NCBI RefSeq assembly: GCF_003208655.1
Contig: NZ_QKLU01000001.1
Coordinates: 930,001 to 994,000 of the forward strand
Length of the DNA stretch: 64,000 nt
From: Pedobacter nutrimenti
GTDB taxonomy: Bacteria > Bacteroidota > Bacteroidia > Sphingobacteriales > Sphingobacteriaceae
Reading direction: 5' to 3'
The position numbers were made by a program, and so were the translations under genes. Positions 34,036 through 44,068 of the stretch are shown here, piece after piece; the stretch's first letter is position 1; each line of letters opens with the position of its first letter. The notes below the pieces were generated by a model that was not told the origin of the DNA, made no database searches, and saw only the letters and a list, made by a program, of their open reading frames with translations.

Positions 34036-35663
34036 ATTTTTCTGCCCGTATTGATTACATTAACGCCATTAAACCGGCTTGTTGGACATCCGTGAGATAC
34101 AGCACTTGCCTGGCTTGGCTGCCCCTTACCATCCGAGAAAGTCCCTCCCAAACGATAATCCTTCTGGTCGCAAAGCTGTACACAGGAGTTCCAGAATTCC
34201 TGTGTATTGGATTGATAAGCCGCGTCTTTTAATAGACCAACAATTTTACCCTCCTTAATTTCATAAGCAAGCTGGGCACTAAACTGAAAATTATAGCGCT
34301 GCTGATCAATGGAATAAGAGTTCCTTCCGAACATGTAAATACCTTTTTCTACGTTTTTGACCATTTCCGCTGCACTCAAAGGCACTTCACCTGGCGCAAG
34401 GGAAACATTTGGCATGCGCTGAAAAGGAATACTGTCCCAGCTGTCTGCATAACAACAGCCCTGAGAGGCTTTCAAACCCAGAATATGTGCCTGGTCCCTG
34501 ATCGTTTGGTAATTAACCAGTATCCCATCTTTAATCAAGTTCCACTGACCACATTTTACCCCCTCGTCATCGTAGCCCACCGCTCCCAGCGAGTCCTGTT
34601 GCGTTTTATCAGCAAGAATATTTACTTTTTTGCTCCCAAAATTAAATTTTCCGCTTTGCCATTTATCCAGGGTCAGGAAGCTGGTTCCAGCAAAATTCGC
34701 CTCATAACCCAAAACCCTGTCCAGTTCTGTAGGGTGTCCAACAGACTCATGGATGGTTAAAAACAAATGTGAAGGGTCCAGCACCAGGTCATATTTCCCC
34801 GGCTCTACCGGTTTCGCCTTCAGCTTTTCTGTAACATGCATGGTAGCTTCTTTAACATCTTCCAGCATATCGTAGCGTTTTTTGTATAGGGTCACCGGGC
34901 CACCTTTAATTTTCTCTGTTTCTTTGGGCTGCAAATATTCAAATCCCATACCCATAGGGGCACTAAGGGCATTCCTGGTTTCGAACTTTCCGGCCTCTAT
35001 TTTTGTAACTGTAAAGGTTGGCCAGATCCGGTGTATGTCCTGATCAATATAAGAACCTTCTGTAGAAGCAAAATACTTCTGCTCATTGACCATAAAAAGA
35101 TTCGAGTTGACAAATTTTGCCCCACCCTTAAGGGCTTGCTGGTTGACATCGAGCAACAGGTCTATTTTTTCTTTTACGGGAACTTCAAATGCATTGATTT
35201 CTATGGGTGTTTTCCAGCTTACTTCACCAAAACCTTTCTGAGGTGCCAGTTGAACCGGTTCAGTTAGCAACCTGGAATTGCCCCTGGCAATGGCCACTGC
35301 CATTTCAGCCGCTTTGGCAATGCTGTCATTGTCCAGATGATTGGTCGCAGCAAAACCCCAGGAGCCATTGGCAATAACCCTTATGCCCAGTCCGTAAGAT
35401 TCTGTATTTGCAATATTCTGTACCTGGTGTTCCCGGGTGGCAATCACCTGGTTCAAATACCTCCCAATCCTCACATCTGCATAACTGGCCCCTTTGGACC
35501 TGGCTGCATTCAAGGCAACATCGGCCATTTTTTTCTTCAGCTGTACCTCTACAGGTCTTAGCGATTCTTCTATAGAAATGGCTTTACCAACAAGCGGAAT
35601 GCTCTGGGCAACAGAAACGCCCAGACCCACTCCGCTCAGGTATAAAAAATCTCTTCTTCTCAA
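34032..35663 (-). CDS. TldD-like metalloprotease subunit, second copy of the locus
   Basis: A 543-residue TldD/PmbA-family protein. Metal-binding HExxxH is intact: His305-Glu306 and His310 in TIHESVGHPTELD. The N-terminus MRRRDFLYLSGVGLGVSVAQ looks like a Tat-type signal, so the enzyme may act outside the cytoplasm, unlike E. coli TldD. It is the last gene of the operon, 20 nt after the TldE-like gene. It is a close paralogue of the gene at 37003. Confidence 0.93.
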   Translation of the reverse strand: MRRRDFLYLSGVGLGVSVAQSIPLVGKAISIEESLRPVEVQLKKKMADVALNAARSKGASYADVRIGRYLNQVIATREHQVQNIANTESYGLGIRVIANGSWGFAATNHLDNDSIAKAAEMAVAIARGNSRLLTEPVQLAPQKGFGEVSWKTPIEINAFEVPVKEKIDLLLDVNQQALKGGAKFVNSNLFMVNEQKYFASTEGSYIDQDIHRIWPTFTVTKIEAGKFETRNALSAPMGMGFEYLQPKETEKIKGGPVTLYKKRYDMLEDVKEATMHVTEKLKAKPVEPGKYDLVLDPSHLFLTIHESVGHPTELDRVLGYEANFAGTSFLTLDKWQSGKFNFGSKKVNILADKTQQDSLGAVGYDDEGVKCGQWNLIKDGILVNYQTIRDQAHILGLKASQGCCYADSWDSIPFQRMPNVSLAPGEVPLSAAEMVKNVEKGIYMFGRNSYSIDQQRYNFQFSAQLAYEIKEGKIVGLLKDAAYQSNTQEFWNSCVQLCDQKDYRLGGTFSDGKGQPSQASAVSHGCPTSRFNGVNVINTGRKI

Positions 35664-35683
35664 AATAAAGGGATTAAGTCAAA

Positions 35684-37000
35684 TTAAACTGCGTCAGATA
35701 AAGAGGTAAAGGTAAAGTCCCTGATTTTCATCGGAGGGATCATTCCACTTCCTGTTCTTACTGGCTTGCCCAGTGCCTCCACATTGTTCAGCATGATCAC
35801 CGGACTTTCATTAAACCTGAAATTCTTTACCGGGAATTTGATTTCACCATTTTCTATATAAAATGTACCATCCCTGGTGAGTCCGGTAAGCAACAGGGTT
35901 TGCGGATCCACAAAACGGATATACCAGAAACGGGTTACCAAAATCCCTTTTTCTGTGCTTTTAATCAGATCTTCCAGAGATTGGTTACCGCCTTCCAAAA
36001 CAATACTTGAATTAAAAGGAAGCGGCTGAACACCTTTTTGGGAAGCCCAGTACCTGGAATAACTTAAATTTTTAATTACACCCTTTTCTACCCATTGCGT
36101 TCTTTTTACCGGTATGCCATCACCGCTCCAGGTCGCAGAAGGCACATCTGCATTGGTCGGATCGGAATATATGTTTACATTTTCTGAGAACAGTTGCTCA
36201 CCCAAACGGGTACCTCCGCCTTTTTTACTCATAAAACTGCGGCCTTCATCTGCACTTCTGGCATCAAAGCCCCTGAACATATTGCCCAGCATATCACTTG
36301 CGGCCAAAGGCTCCAGAATAACGGTATATTTTCCAGGTTCAATGGCCTTGGCACCAGCAGAGCCATTGGCTTTACTTGCCGCAATTTTACTCAGGGCCAG
36401 GGTATCCATTTTATCGAGGTCATTAAAATCCTGTTCAATATAACCGGATCCGGTTCCCTGCTGGTTCCTTACGGTTACCGAAAAGGATACATTAGTCCCT
36501 TTATTGTAAGCAAACAGACCTTTTGAGTTCATGATGGACCTGAACCTGGTCGAGTTTTCCAGAAAGCCTGCAGCTTCCAGGCTTGCAGATTTTGATACAC
36601 TTAAACTCTTGGCCACCATTTCCGCCCGGGTATCGGGTGTAATGGCTGCAGTTTTCTCATTGTAAGTTTTAGATTCCTGGTAAGTCTGGGGTTCCAGTGG
36701 TGGCATGTACTCCGGATTTTCAGGGGCCAGCATGGCCAGTTCTTCAGATCTTTTGACCACCTTTTGCAGGGAAGCATCATCAAATTCATTGATGGTGGCT
36801 GTGCCTGTTTTTTTTCCAAAAGTGGAACTAACGGCCAGATCCATGGTACTGATCTGTCCTGCAGTTGATACTGCGTTCCTGGCGTAACGGATATTACCGC
36901 CATCTGATCCGCTTAAGCTGATCTCACAGGCATCTGCTTTAGAATAGCTGAGTACCTTTTTTAATATTGCCTGGGCTTCTTCTTTACTTAATATGGCCAT
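35684..37000 (-). CDS. TldE/PmbA-like partner subunit
   Basis: A 438-residue non-metal-binding partner in the TldD/TldE family, lacking HExxxH. Family signs: ISLSGSDGGNIRYARNAVST near the N-terminus, KVILEPLAASDMLGNMF-type block (TVILEPLAASDMLGNMFRGF), GDGIPVKRTQWVEKG, and C-terminal FRFNESPVIMLNNVEALGKP. No signal peptide, in contrast to both TldD copies, which is odd for a heterodimer. It starts 2 nt after the stop of the first TldD gene and probably pairs with one or both TldD proteins. Confidence 0.92.
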   Translation of the reverse strand: MAILSKEEAQAILKKVLSYSKADACEISLSGSDGGNIRYARNAVSTAGQISTMDLAVSSTFGKKTGTATINEFDDASLQKVVKRSEELAMLAPENPEYMPPLEPQTYQESKTYNEKTAAITPDTRAEMVAKSLSVSKSASLEAAGFLENSTRFRSIMNSKGLFAYNKGTNVSFSVTVRNQQGTGSGYIEQDFNDLDKMDTLALSKIAASKANGSAGAKAIEPGKYTVILEPLAASDMLGNMFRGFDARSADEGRSFMSKKGGGTRLGEQLFSENVNIYSDPTNADVPSATWSGDGIPVKRTQWVEKGVIKNLSYSRYWASQKGVQPLPFNSSIVLEGGNQSLEDLIKSTEKGILVTRFWYIRFVDPQTLLLTGLTRDGTFYIENGEIKFPVKNFRFNESPVIMLNNVEALGKPVRTGSGMIPPMKIRDFTFTSLSDAV

Positions 37001-37002
37001 AA

Positions 37003-38640
37003 TTAAATCTTTCTTGCTGTATTAATAACATTAACTCCATTGAACCGGGTAGTGGCACTGCCATGCGAAACGGCGCTGCTTTGCGAAGGCTGTCCTTTAC
37101 CATCGTTAAAAGATCCGCCCAGACGGTAATCACTCTGATCACAAATGGCTGAACAGGAATTCCAGAATTCCTGGGTATTGGACTGATAAGCGACATCATT
37201 GAGCATTCCTGCAATTTTTCCGTTTTTAATTTCATAAAAAGTCTGTCCGCCAAACTGGAAATTATAACGTTGCTGATCAATAGAAAAACTGCCGTTACCA
37301 ATAATATAAATTCCCTTTTCTACATTTTTAATCATATCATCCACACTCAATTTGTCCTTACCGGCCTGCAGGGAAATGTTCGGCATGCGCTGGAACTGTA
37401 CATCGTCCCAACCCTGTGCGTAACAGCAGCCCTGTGATTCTTCCAGACCAATGATGTGTGCCTGGTCACGGATGGCCTGATAGTTGACCAAAACACCATC
37501 TTTAATGATGTCCCATTTTTTACACTTTACCCCTTCATCATCATAACCCACAGCACCTAAAGAACCTACCTGCGTTTTATCGGCAATCACATTTACTTTA
37601 TCGCTTCCAAATTTAAATTTCTTGGAACGCCATTTGTCCAGGGTCAGAAAACTTGTTCCTGCATAATTGGCCTCATAGCCCAATACCCTGTCCAGTTCGG
37701 TTGGGTGCCCTACAGATTCATGAATGGTTAACCACAAATGCGAAGGGTCCAGTACCAAATCATATTTTCCTGGTTCCACGGATTTGGCTTTGACTTTTTC
37801 TGTCGCATCCAGAGCGGCTGCTTTGGCATCTTCCAGCATATCATAACGACCTTTATATCTGGTTACAACCCCAGTCACTTTATCTTCGGGACGTGCATGC
37901 ATATACTCATAGCCCATACCCATTGGAGAGCTCAGGGACGACCGGGTCTGGAACTTTCCGGAAGCACGGTCTATACGGGTTACGTTAAAAGACGGATAAA
38001 TACGATGTACATCCTGATCAATATAAGAACCATCGGTAGAAGCAAAAAACTTTTGTTCATTGACGGCAAAAATCACGGAATTTACAAAGCTGGCCCCATT
38101 TTGCATCGCAATGTCATTGACCTGTAGCAGCAGGTCAACTTTTTCTTTAACGGGAACTTCAAAAGCATTGATTTCCAAAGGTGTTTTCCAGCTCACCTCA
38201 CCGTAGCCTTTCTGTTTGGCCAGTTGTACAGGTTCACCCTGTATCTTGGAATTCGCTTTTGCAACAGCTACAGCCTGCTCTGCGGCTTTAGCAATGTCTT
38301 CTTTGCTGACCTTATTGGTTGCAGCAAATCCCCAGCAGCCATTGGCCAATACCCTCACGCCAACGCCATAAGATTCGGTATTTGCCACACCCTGTACACG
38401 CTTTTCACGCGTAGCGACAAACTGGTTCAGGTAACGGCCAATGCGGATGTCTGCATAAGTGGCACCTTTTGCTTTTGCCGCATTAAGTGCTACATCGGCC
38501 AGTTCTTTTTTAATTTTTGCATCCACGCCTCCTTCCAATGCCTGCAAGGGGTCTATGGGGTTTCCGAAAGCAGAGAGGTCAGGTAGCAATAATGCCCCCA
38601 TACCCATTCCGGATAAGTAGAGAAAGTCTTTTCTTTTCAA
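37003..38640 (-). CDS. TldD-like metalloprotease subunit, first copy of the locus
   Basis: A 545-residue paralogue of the protein at 34032-35663. HExxxH at His307 in TIHESVGHPTELD. The N-terminus MKRKDFLYLSGMGMGALLLP is a lone-Lys Tat-like signal (KRKDFL). Known relatives form heterodimers with TldE and degrade unfolded peptides. It lies 84 nt after the membrane-protein gene at 38725 on the same strand; no terminator is visible in the gap. Confidence 0.93.
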   Translation of the reverse strand: MKRKDFLYLSGMGMGALLLPDLSAFGNPIDPLQALEGGVDAKIKKELADVALNAAKAKGATYADIRIGRYLNQFVATREKRVQGVANTESYGVGVRVLANGCWGFAATNKVSKEDIAKAAEQAVAVAKANSKIQGEPVQLAKQKGYGEVSWKTPLEINAFEVPVKEKVDLLLQVNDIAMQNGASFVNSVIFAVNEQKFFASTDGSYIDQDVHRIYPSFNVTRIDRASGKFQTRSSLSSPMGMGYEYMHARPEDKVTGVVTRYKGRYDMLEDAKAAALDATEKVKAKSVEPGKYDLVLDPSHLWLTIHESVGHPTELDRVLGYEANYAGTSFLTLDKWRSKKFKFGSDKVNVIADKTQVGSLGAVGYDDEGVKCKKWDIIKDGVLVNYQAIRDQAHIIGLEESQGCCYAQGWDDVQFQRMPNISLQAGKDKLSVDDMIKNVEKGIYIIGNGSFSIDQQRYNFQFGGQTFYEIKNGKIAGMLNDVAYQSNTQEFWNSCSAICDQSDYRLGGSFNDGKGQPSQSSAVSHGSATTRFNGVNVINTARKI

Positions 38641-38724
38641 GTTGCTTGTTTTGGTAAGGTTTACAATAACCCAATTTAGTTATTCTCCCCGCAGAACCTG
38701 CAAATTTTTTATAACAATTTAGTT

Positions 38725-40524
38725 TCAATTAAATTTTGATCCCGGCAGACGGGATTCATACCATAGAAAACCGGCAGCGCAGAGAAAAGCACCAAAAAAC
38801 CACCATAAAGAAAGCACCCGCTGTCGGGGAATTACAGTTTGCGAAAAAACCTTTCCTCCAGACCGCTCTTTGGCAAAGCGGGCAGTACTTTCCAGGCGCC
38901 GCTGGCTCTTTACATTTTCCCAGGCCCCATTTGGATACACGTAAAAAGATAGAATAGCTCCATCAATGCTCATATTTGTCCAGCCCCGGTGTAGCGGCCA
39001 GAAAACCACATCCCATTGAAAGGGCAACCAACTGCTCTGGCGCGGAGAAAGCCTGCTGTCTTCGAGTTTGATTTCCGGCTGTCTGCTTGTTTCTTCTATT
39101 TCAGTGCTTAACCTGGTCTGTTCACCTGCAACAGGAAAATCAGGCCATACTTTCCACTGATGTACCGACGCTCCTTTTCTAACAGATTTTTCGAGTAATT
39201 CCGACCAAAAAGTTCCATAATCAGCCGTCTGACCAGACAAAAACCAATGGTAACTTGATGGAAGTACAGAAAGCAATACATTTCCCCTTCCATACATACT
39301 CCTTAAAGCCAATACACGGCCTTTATCATCTGAGGCAATGATTTCCTGCTCAGTGCCGGCTTTTAGGAAAAGCGACTGTTCCACCGTTAAGCGGCCCAAT
39401 GTCTTCGCTGCCGTGGAAAGCTCTACTTTCAACAATTTATCTGCAGCAACAGGGCTTTCATACAAATTAAAATTCCCCGCAAAACCAGACATTTTTTTTG
39501 CGCTGGTCCTGCGGATCAGCAAACCCATCCCTGCCGCCGTTTCTTTTTCAACAGCCGCATATTCTTCCCTGCTCAGCCCCTCAAGCTCCTGCTCGTCCAG
39601 GATCAGCAGGTCTGTTTTTTTAAACAGCGCCCGGTCGAGCCGCCCGGCCTGACTTTTTTCCTGGTTTAAAAAATCTGTACTGTATTTATCCTTACTGATC
39701 CGGCTTCTGTACAAAACCGGATATTTATTTTTGTACAACCAGTTTTTCAAAAATTTATCTTCAAAATCCGGGGAAGAAGACAACATCACAACCTTTGGCG
39801 GAAGGGACGCCTTCACCTGAAAGGGCAGATCTTCCCTGCTGATGGTATCTTTTCCTTCCAGGGCCAGCAGCTTAAATACCTGCAATCCTTCCGTTACCGG
39901 CCGGTAACGGAAGGTAAAAGCGACATCCGTCAGTGCTTTTACCTGTATCGAATCTTGTTTTTGCCCCAGTCCTTCCAACAGCAGCTTAACCGCTCTTTTA
40001 CCTGTATTCCGATATAGCCCCTGAACCAATAAATTTTCCGGAGATTTTAAAACAGCATTCCAGTTGCAGGAAATCAAACCGGAAGGGCCGGCTGCAGGAT
40101 GAAATTCCAGATTCGTTTCTCCCCAGTCCTCCAATTGTTCTGTTTTTAAACCATAACCATATACTTTGATCTTGCTGAGCTCAGGATGTGTATTCAAAAA
40201 ATAAGGCAAATCAGCAATGAAACGAACATTTTTACTTTTAAATGTATTCAAAAGCACCGGATCTGTCGTGTAAAGTTCCCCCTTTAAAACAGAAACCGTG
40301 TCTGGAGCAAGTCCAGGCGTGAGTAGCGTGATTTCATTTTTATTTTCTTTTACTAAGCTCGTATAAGAAAAAGGAACGATCATAAAAAGCAGGGAAAAAC
40401 AGGCCACCACGCTAGCAAGCAATCGCCAGAGCAAACGGGATTTGTCCTTTCTTAAAAATTCTTTTAGCACCAGCAAAACAACCAGCAAGGCGCAAAGAAA
40501 ATATATGAGGTATCTGATTTCCAT
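38725..40524 (-). CDS. Large membrane protein of the MoxR-BatA operon, function unknown
   Basis: A 599-residue protein with two N-terminal membrane helices (IYFLCALLVVLLVLKEF and LLASVVACFSLLFMIVPF), a periplasmic region of about 500 residues and one C-terminal helix (LSLWWFFGAFLCAAGFLWYE). Segments such as DLLILDEQELEGLSREEYAA and YGRGNVLLSVLPSSYHWFLS resemble the glutamine-amidotransferase-like fold in DUF4159/BatA-type proteins. It starts 2 nt after the preceding stop. Probably part of a cell-envelope complex driven by MoxR. Confidence 0.7.
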   Translation of the reverse strand: MEIRYLIYFLCALLVVLLVLKEFLRKDKSRLLWRLLASVVACFSLLFMIVPFSYTSLVKENKNEITLLTPGLAPDTVSVLKGELYTTDPVLLNTFKSKNVRFIADLPYFLNTHPELSKIKVYGYGLKTEQLEDWGETNLEFHPAAGPSGLISCNWNAVLKSPENLLVQGLYRNTGKRAVKLLLEGLGQKQDSIQVKALTDVAFTFRYRPVTEGLQVFKLLALEGKDTISREDLPFQVKASLPPKVVMLSSSPDFEDKFLKNWLYKNKYPVLYRSRISKDKYSTDFLNQEKSQAGRLDRALFKKTDLLILDEQELEGLSREEYAAVEKETAAGMGLLIRRTSAKKMSGFAGNFNLYESPVAADKLLKVELSTAAKTLGRLTVEQSLFLKAGTEQEIIASDDKGRVLALRSMYGRGNVLLSVLPSSYHWFLSGQTADYGTFWSELLEKSVRKGASVHQWKVWPDFPVAGEQTRLSTEIEETSRQPEIKLEDSRLSPRQSSWLPFQWDVVFWPLHRGWTNMSIDGAILSFYVYPNGAWENVKSQRRLESTARFAKERSGGKVFSQTVIPRQRVLSLWWFFGAFLCAAGFLWYESRLPGSKFN

Positions 40525-40526
40525 GC

Positions 40527-42662
40527 TTAGCGCTCCATTTCTTTAAGGTGATTAAAATAACGCTCATACAAAGCCGATGCAGGGGCCTTTTGCTGTTCTT
40601 TCGGTTTAGCCGGCTGTACAGGCATTATTTTTTGAACAGCCCTTTCCACTTCAGAAAACGATGCATCGGGTAACATTTTCCCAGAAGAAATTTGTTTTAA
40701 TTTTTGGAGCGCAGAAAGAAAAGTTGCCGGATGATCGGCAGCCGCCAAAATCATTTCCCTTTCCAGTTGCTGAAGGACAAGCTGGTCAGAAGTGGTTAAA
40801 TTCACCCTGGCCCGTCTGTTTTCCAGTAAAAGCAGCGCTTTCTTTAGCAGCAGTTCTTTTTCTTCATTTGGTTTAAAAACACTTTTCTGAACAGGCTGCG
40901 CGATTTTATCCAGTTCGCCGCTCAAGCGTTTGTCTTCTTTCAGCTGCGCAATTTTAACTGTTGTTTTAGCCACATAAGCCCTGGATTTTTGCTGAAGGTC
41001 TTTCAGCAAACGTAAGGCCTTGTACTCATAAGGCAGGGCCTCCACCGTTTTATATGTTCTTAAACGAAGTTCAGAATTCCACATTTCTGTCAATACATTT
41101 TTCAGTTGTGCTTTCAGCTGGGGTTCAAAAAAACTGGCATCTTCTGCATTATCATGCTGGTGGCTGTAACGTTCCATAATTTCCTTAACGTCCCCGAATT
41201 TCGCTTCTTCACTCCCCGCTTTCTCCTGGTGATGATGCTCCTCTCCTTCTTCATGTTCGTGGTCGCCAATGTCGTTTTCAGATTCTTCCCCTAAAAACTT
41301 GCCGTAGCGCAGGCGCAATAATTTTTGGTCCATTCCAAGCGCATTGCTCCGGTCTTTAAAAGCCTGATCGCTCAGACTGCCCTTTTCTTTTAAGAGTTTC
41401 TCTGTATCAATAATGATCTGCCGCTGGCTCCGGAAATATTCAGGAACAAGGCTTACACTGCTGGTCATTCCAGAGAGGCTCATCAGTTCGGTCGTATCGA
41501 CCATAGAGACATAATACACATCCGAACTGCTGTTCTGACCATGATTGTCAAGTGCCTTTACAAAAAAATACAGTTCATCACCAGGCTTCATTCCTAATGC
41601 TTTCAAGTCTATACTTTTCTCCAGATTCAACTGTCTCTGATCTTTAAAGCTGGTCTTAAAAAGGAGCTTTTTTTCTGTAAAACTCACGCCTTCACCTTTA
41701 CCGCTGGCCAGGGTAGCCGCAATAAAAGCAGTTCTGATCCCATAATCATCACTTAATGAAACCCGCAGGTCCACAACTGGTGGCTGTCCGTAATCAATAA
41801 CACTGTGCTGACCCGGATGGTTAATTTTAATTTGCACCGGAAGGTCTGGTATCAGTTCAATCTGGTAAAGATCAGACTTTTGACCATCTACTTCCACCTG
41901 GTAAAAACCGGGTTTCATTAAGCTGCGTTTAGCCTTCCATATACCTGTTTTACCCGCTTTTCTCAATTCCAATACTTGCTGATCATTAAACAACAGCCTG
42001 ATGCTCCTTGCTGGTGTATTGCTTTCCATTTCCCACTCCACCAGGGCTTCTGATTCGACCCTTAAGGCAAATTGCTGCTGCGTCCTTTGAGCTTTGCCCG
42101 TATAAGATGGCGGATGGATCCGGATCTGAAAAGAAGCAATACCTTTTGGAATGCGTTCTTTGATTTTTGCCGGCAGCGCCATGCGTCCCGGGCCCTGAGA
42201 AGAGTCTTTACCCTGCAAAGGCTTCAGCCAGCCCCAGAATAAACAGAACAACAGACCCAACAGCGGAAACAACATGGTTTTCCACAATCTTTTAAAAGGA
42301 ACGACCGAATGAGGCAGTTTTCCTTCGATTTTCTGTTGCTGGAATTTTTCCAGCACAGATAAACTTTCAGTTGATTGACATAATAAACTGCTGCTTTCTT
42401 CCAATTCCGGATAAGACCGGTCCAGAAAACCGGAAAGCGACTGAGTGCTAACTTTCCAGAAAGGCATGCAATAGGCCAAAACTGCAAAAGCAATAAGAAA
42501 AACAGGAAGGGCCAGCCATAAAACGCCATGCAGAACATCCATAAAAACAACCGTAATCACCATGGCTGCACCTGCACTGATCATCAACACCTTCAGAAAG
42601 ACAAAGAGCATCCATTTCTGACGGATATTTTCCATCCATATTTTACCACTGCTTCCCCTCAT
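40527..42662 (-). CDS. Large membrane-anchored protein, DUF4175-like, MoxR-BatA operon
   Basis: The start at 42662 (MRGSSGKIWMENIRQKW) overlaps the upstream stop as ATGA and is preferred over 42752. The 711-residue product has helices near the N-terminus (VLMISAGAAMVITVVFM; LWLALPVFLIAFAVLAY; MLFPLLGLLFCLFWGWL), then a periplasmic part with Ig-like repeats (YQVEVDGQKSDLYQIELIPD) and a long charged helical part containing a His/Glu-rich stretch (DHEHEEGEEHHHQEK) that could bind metal. The layout resembles DUF4175 proteins next to BatA. Function unknown. Confidence 0.72.
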   Translation of the reverse strand: MRGSSGKIWMENIRQKWMLFVFLKVLMISAGAAMVITVVFMDVLHGVLWLALPVFLIAFAVLAYCMPFWKVSTQSLSGFLDRSYPELEESSSLLCQSTESLSVLEKFQQQKIEGKLPHSVVPFKRLWKTMLFPLLGLLFCLFWGWLKPLQGKDSSQGPGRMALPAKIKERIPKGIASFQIRIHPPSYTGKAQRTQQQFALRVESEALVEWEMESNTPARSIRLLFNDQQVLELRKAGKTGIWKAKRSLMKPGFYQVEVDGQKSDLYQIELIPDLPVQIKINHPGQHSVIDYGQPPVVDLRVSLSDDYGIRTAFIAATLASGKGEGVSFTEKKLLFKTSFKDQRQLNLEKSIDLKALGMKPGDELYFFVKALDNHGQNSSSDVYYVSMVDTTELMSLSGMTSSVSLVPEYFRSQRQIIIDTEKLLKEKGSLSDQAFKDRSNALGMDQKLLRLRYGKFLGEESENDIGDHEHEEGEEHHHQEKAGSEEAKFGDVKEIMERYSHQHDNAEDASFFEPQLKAQLKNVLTEMWNSELRLRTYKTVEALPYEYKALRLLKDLQQKSRAYVAKTTVKIAQLKEDKRLSGELDKIAQPVQKSVFKPNEEKELLLKKALLLLENRRARVNLTTSDQLVLQQLEREMILAAADHPATFLSALQKLKQISSGKMLPDASFSEVERAVQKIMPVQPAKPKEQQKAPASALYERYFNHLKEMER

Positions 42663-44065
42663 CCTTTTGCTGCTTTTAAAGACAAAATTCTTTCCAGGAC
42701 AAAAACAGAAAAAGCCAGGCCCCAAAACACCAGGTTTAATGGTTCTTTCCAACCCCTTCTTTGTTCAATACCATACTGATTTCCCGGAAGGGAAAGCGGC
42801 AAGGCCTCAGGTTGTACCCGCTGATCGTCAGGATGTTGTTCAAAACCTGTGCTACGGGCCTGATCATCTGCCGCAAAAAGCAGGGGCATTAAGGCTTTCA
42901 GAAATTCTTCTCTCCAGACCAAATCTGTCCATTGGGGGTTAAATCGACTATAAAAACGGTAATGTTGCAAAGCCTGGTCCTCGTCCAGGCTTAGTAAGGG
43001 CTGTCCAAAACCATCTGTCCATACCGTCCTACCTTTAACTACTACCGGACTAATCCGTTTATGCAGCAACACTGCGTCCTGGTTTCCTCGTTCGTCCGGA
43101 TTCAAATGAATGCTGGATTGCAGGGCAAGCGTCTGGCCCTGTTCATAACTCAACAACACCGCCCCTTTTTTCCAGGCTTTTCTTAAAGCCTGGTCTGGCT
43201 CCCGGTCTGAAAGCCAAAAGACCAAATCAGGCTTTAACAAACTGAAATTCTTCTCATTATACCCATCAACCTGAATTTTAAGACCACTATACTCCCCAAT
43301 TGATTTTAAGGCCGCTTTAAGGTAATGCTGATCTGCCTGATTTGCTGTTCCCTGGATCAAGACGAGCATGCGGGCTGTACCCTCTCCCTGATCCAATACT
43401 TTGTAACTGGTAGAGGAAGGCCCGGAACTGGCCAGGTAAGTCTTACCTGCAAAAGAAGTTTTCCAACTGCTGAGGCTATCTTTCTTTTCTATAGTATTCC
43501 ACTGAAGCTTTAAAGCCAGTTCAGGCAATGACCCGGACAGCTTGCTCAATTGCCGGTCGGCATACAATTGCAAGGGAAAACCGGCAGGCAATTGCTCATT
43601 CAATTCACGCAGCAGGGAAAAATAGTTTAATTTATTGATTTTCAAAGGTGCTTCCAGCACCAAGGTATCTTTAAGCTTTAATTGCGGGAATCCCGGAGCA
43701 AATTCACGCACCTGGTAGCCACTGCTCAACAGCGAGTCGATTTCCTTAGTCTTCTGATGATAAATGAGTTTCAGATTTTCTTTCCGGACCAGGACCCAAC
43801 CTTTTGGTCCATCCTTTTCCATTTTTTTATCCAGATAAGGACCGGCCAGGATCAAACCTAAGAAAATCAGCAACAGGCAGCGCAGCAGCAACAACAACCA
43901 GTCCCTCAACCTGAAGCTTCTGGACCGCTGATCCGAACCTTCACCAAGTAAAGCAATACTGCCAATTTTCAGCCTCCGGCCAGGTTTTATATTCCATAAA
44001 TGAATCAGCAGCGGAACAGCAATTCCGGCAAGCGCAAACAGACCTATGGGATACAAAAATTGCAC
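42659..44065 (-). CDS. BatA-like membrane protein
   Basis: A 468-residue protein with the N-terminal BatA module (PIGLFALAGIAVPLLIHLWN, then RLRDWLLLLLRCLLLIFLGL), a periplasmic region of about 330 residues, and a C-terminal helix (LNLVFWGLAFSVFVLERIL). There is no clear vWA MIDAS motif, so it is a BatA-N-type protein, not an aerotolerance vWA protein proper. It starts 3 nt after the DUF58 gene and overlaps the next by 4 nt. Confidence 0.82.
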   Translation of the reverse strand: MQFLYPIGLFALAGIAVPLLIHLWNIKPGRRLKIGSIALLGEGSDQRSRSFRLRDWLLLLLRCLLLIFLGLILAGPYLDKKMEKDGPKGWVLVRKENLKLIYHQKTKEIDSLLSSGYQVREFAPGFPQLKLKDTLVLEAPLKINKLNYFSLLRELNEQLPAGFPLQLYADRQLSKLSGSLPELALKLQWNTIEKKDSLSSWKTSFAGKTYLASSGPSSTSYKVLDQGEGTARMLVLIQGTANQADQHYLKAALKSIGEYSGLKIQVDGYNEKNFSLLKPDLVFWLSDREPDQALRKAWKKGAVLLSYEQGQTLALQSSIHLNPDERGNQDAVLLHKRISPVVVKGRTVWTDGFGQPLLSLDEDQALQHYRFYSRFNPQWTDLVWREEFLKALMPLLFAADDQARSTGFEQHPDDQRVQPEALPLSLPGNQYGIEQRRGWKEPLNLVFWGLAFSVFVLERILSLKAAKG

Positions 44066-44068
44066 AGC

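Noticed and set aside
34041..34055. CGTATTG near the end of the TldD gene as a regulatory box
   Set aside because: It is a 7-mer in coding sequence near a convergent gene end, without the flanking conserved segments or a -33/-7 pair.
38690..38716. Possible terminator GCAG-AAC-CTGC followed by T-run between the membrane-protein and TldD genes
   Set aside because: The T-run is on the plus strand, while both genes are on the minus strand, and the stem has only four pairs.
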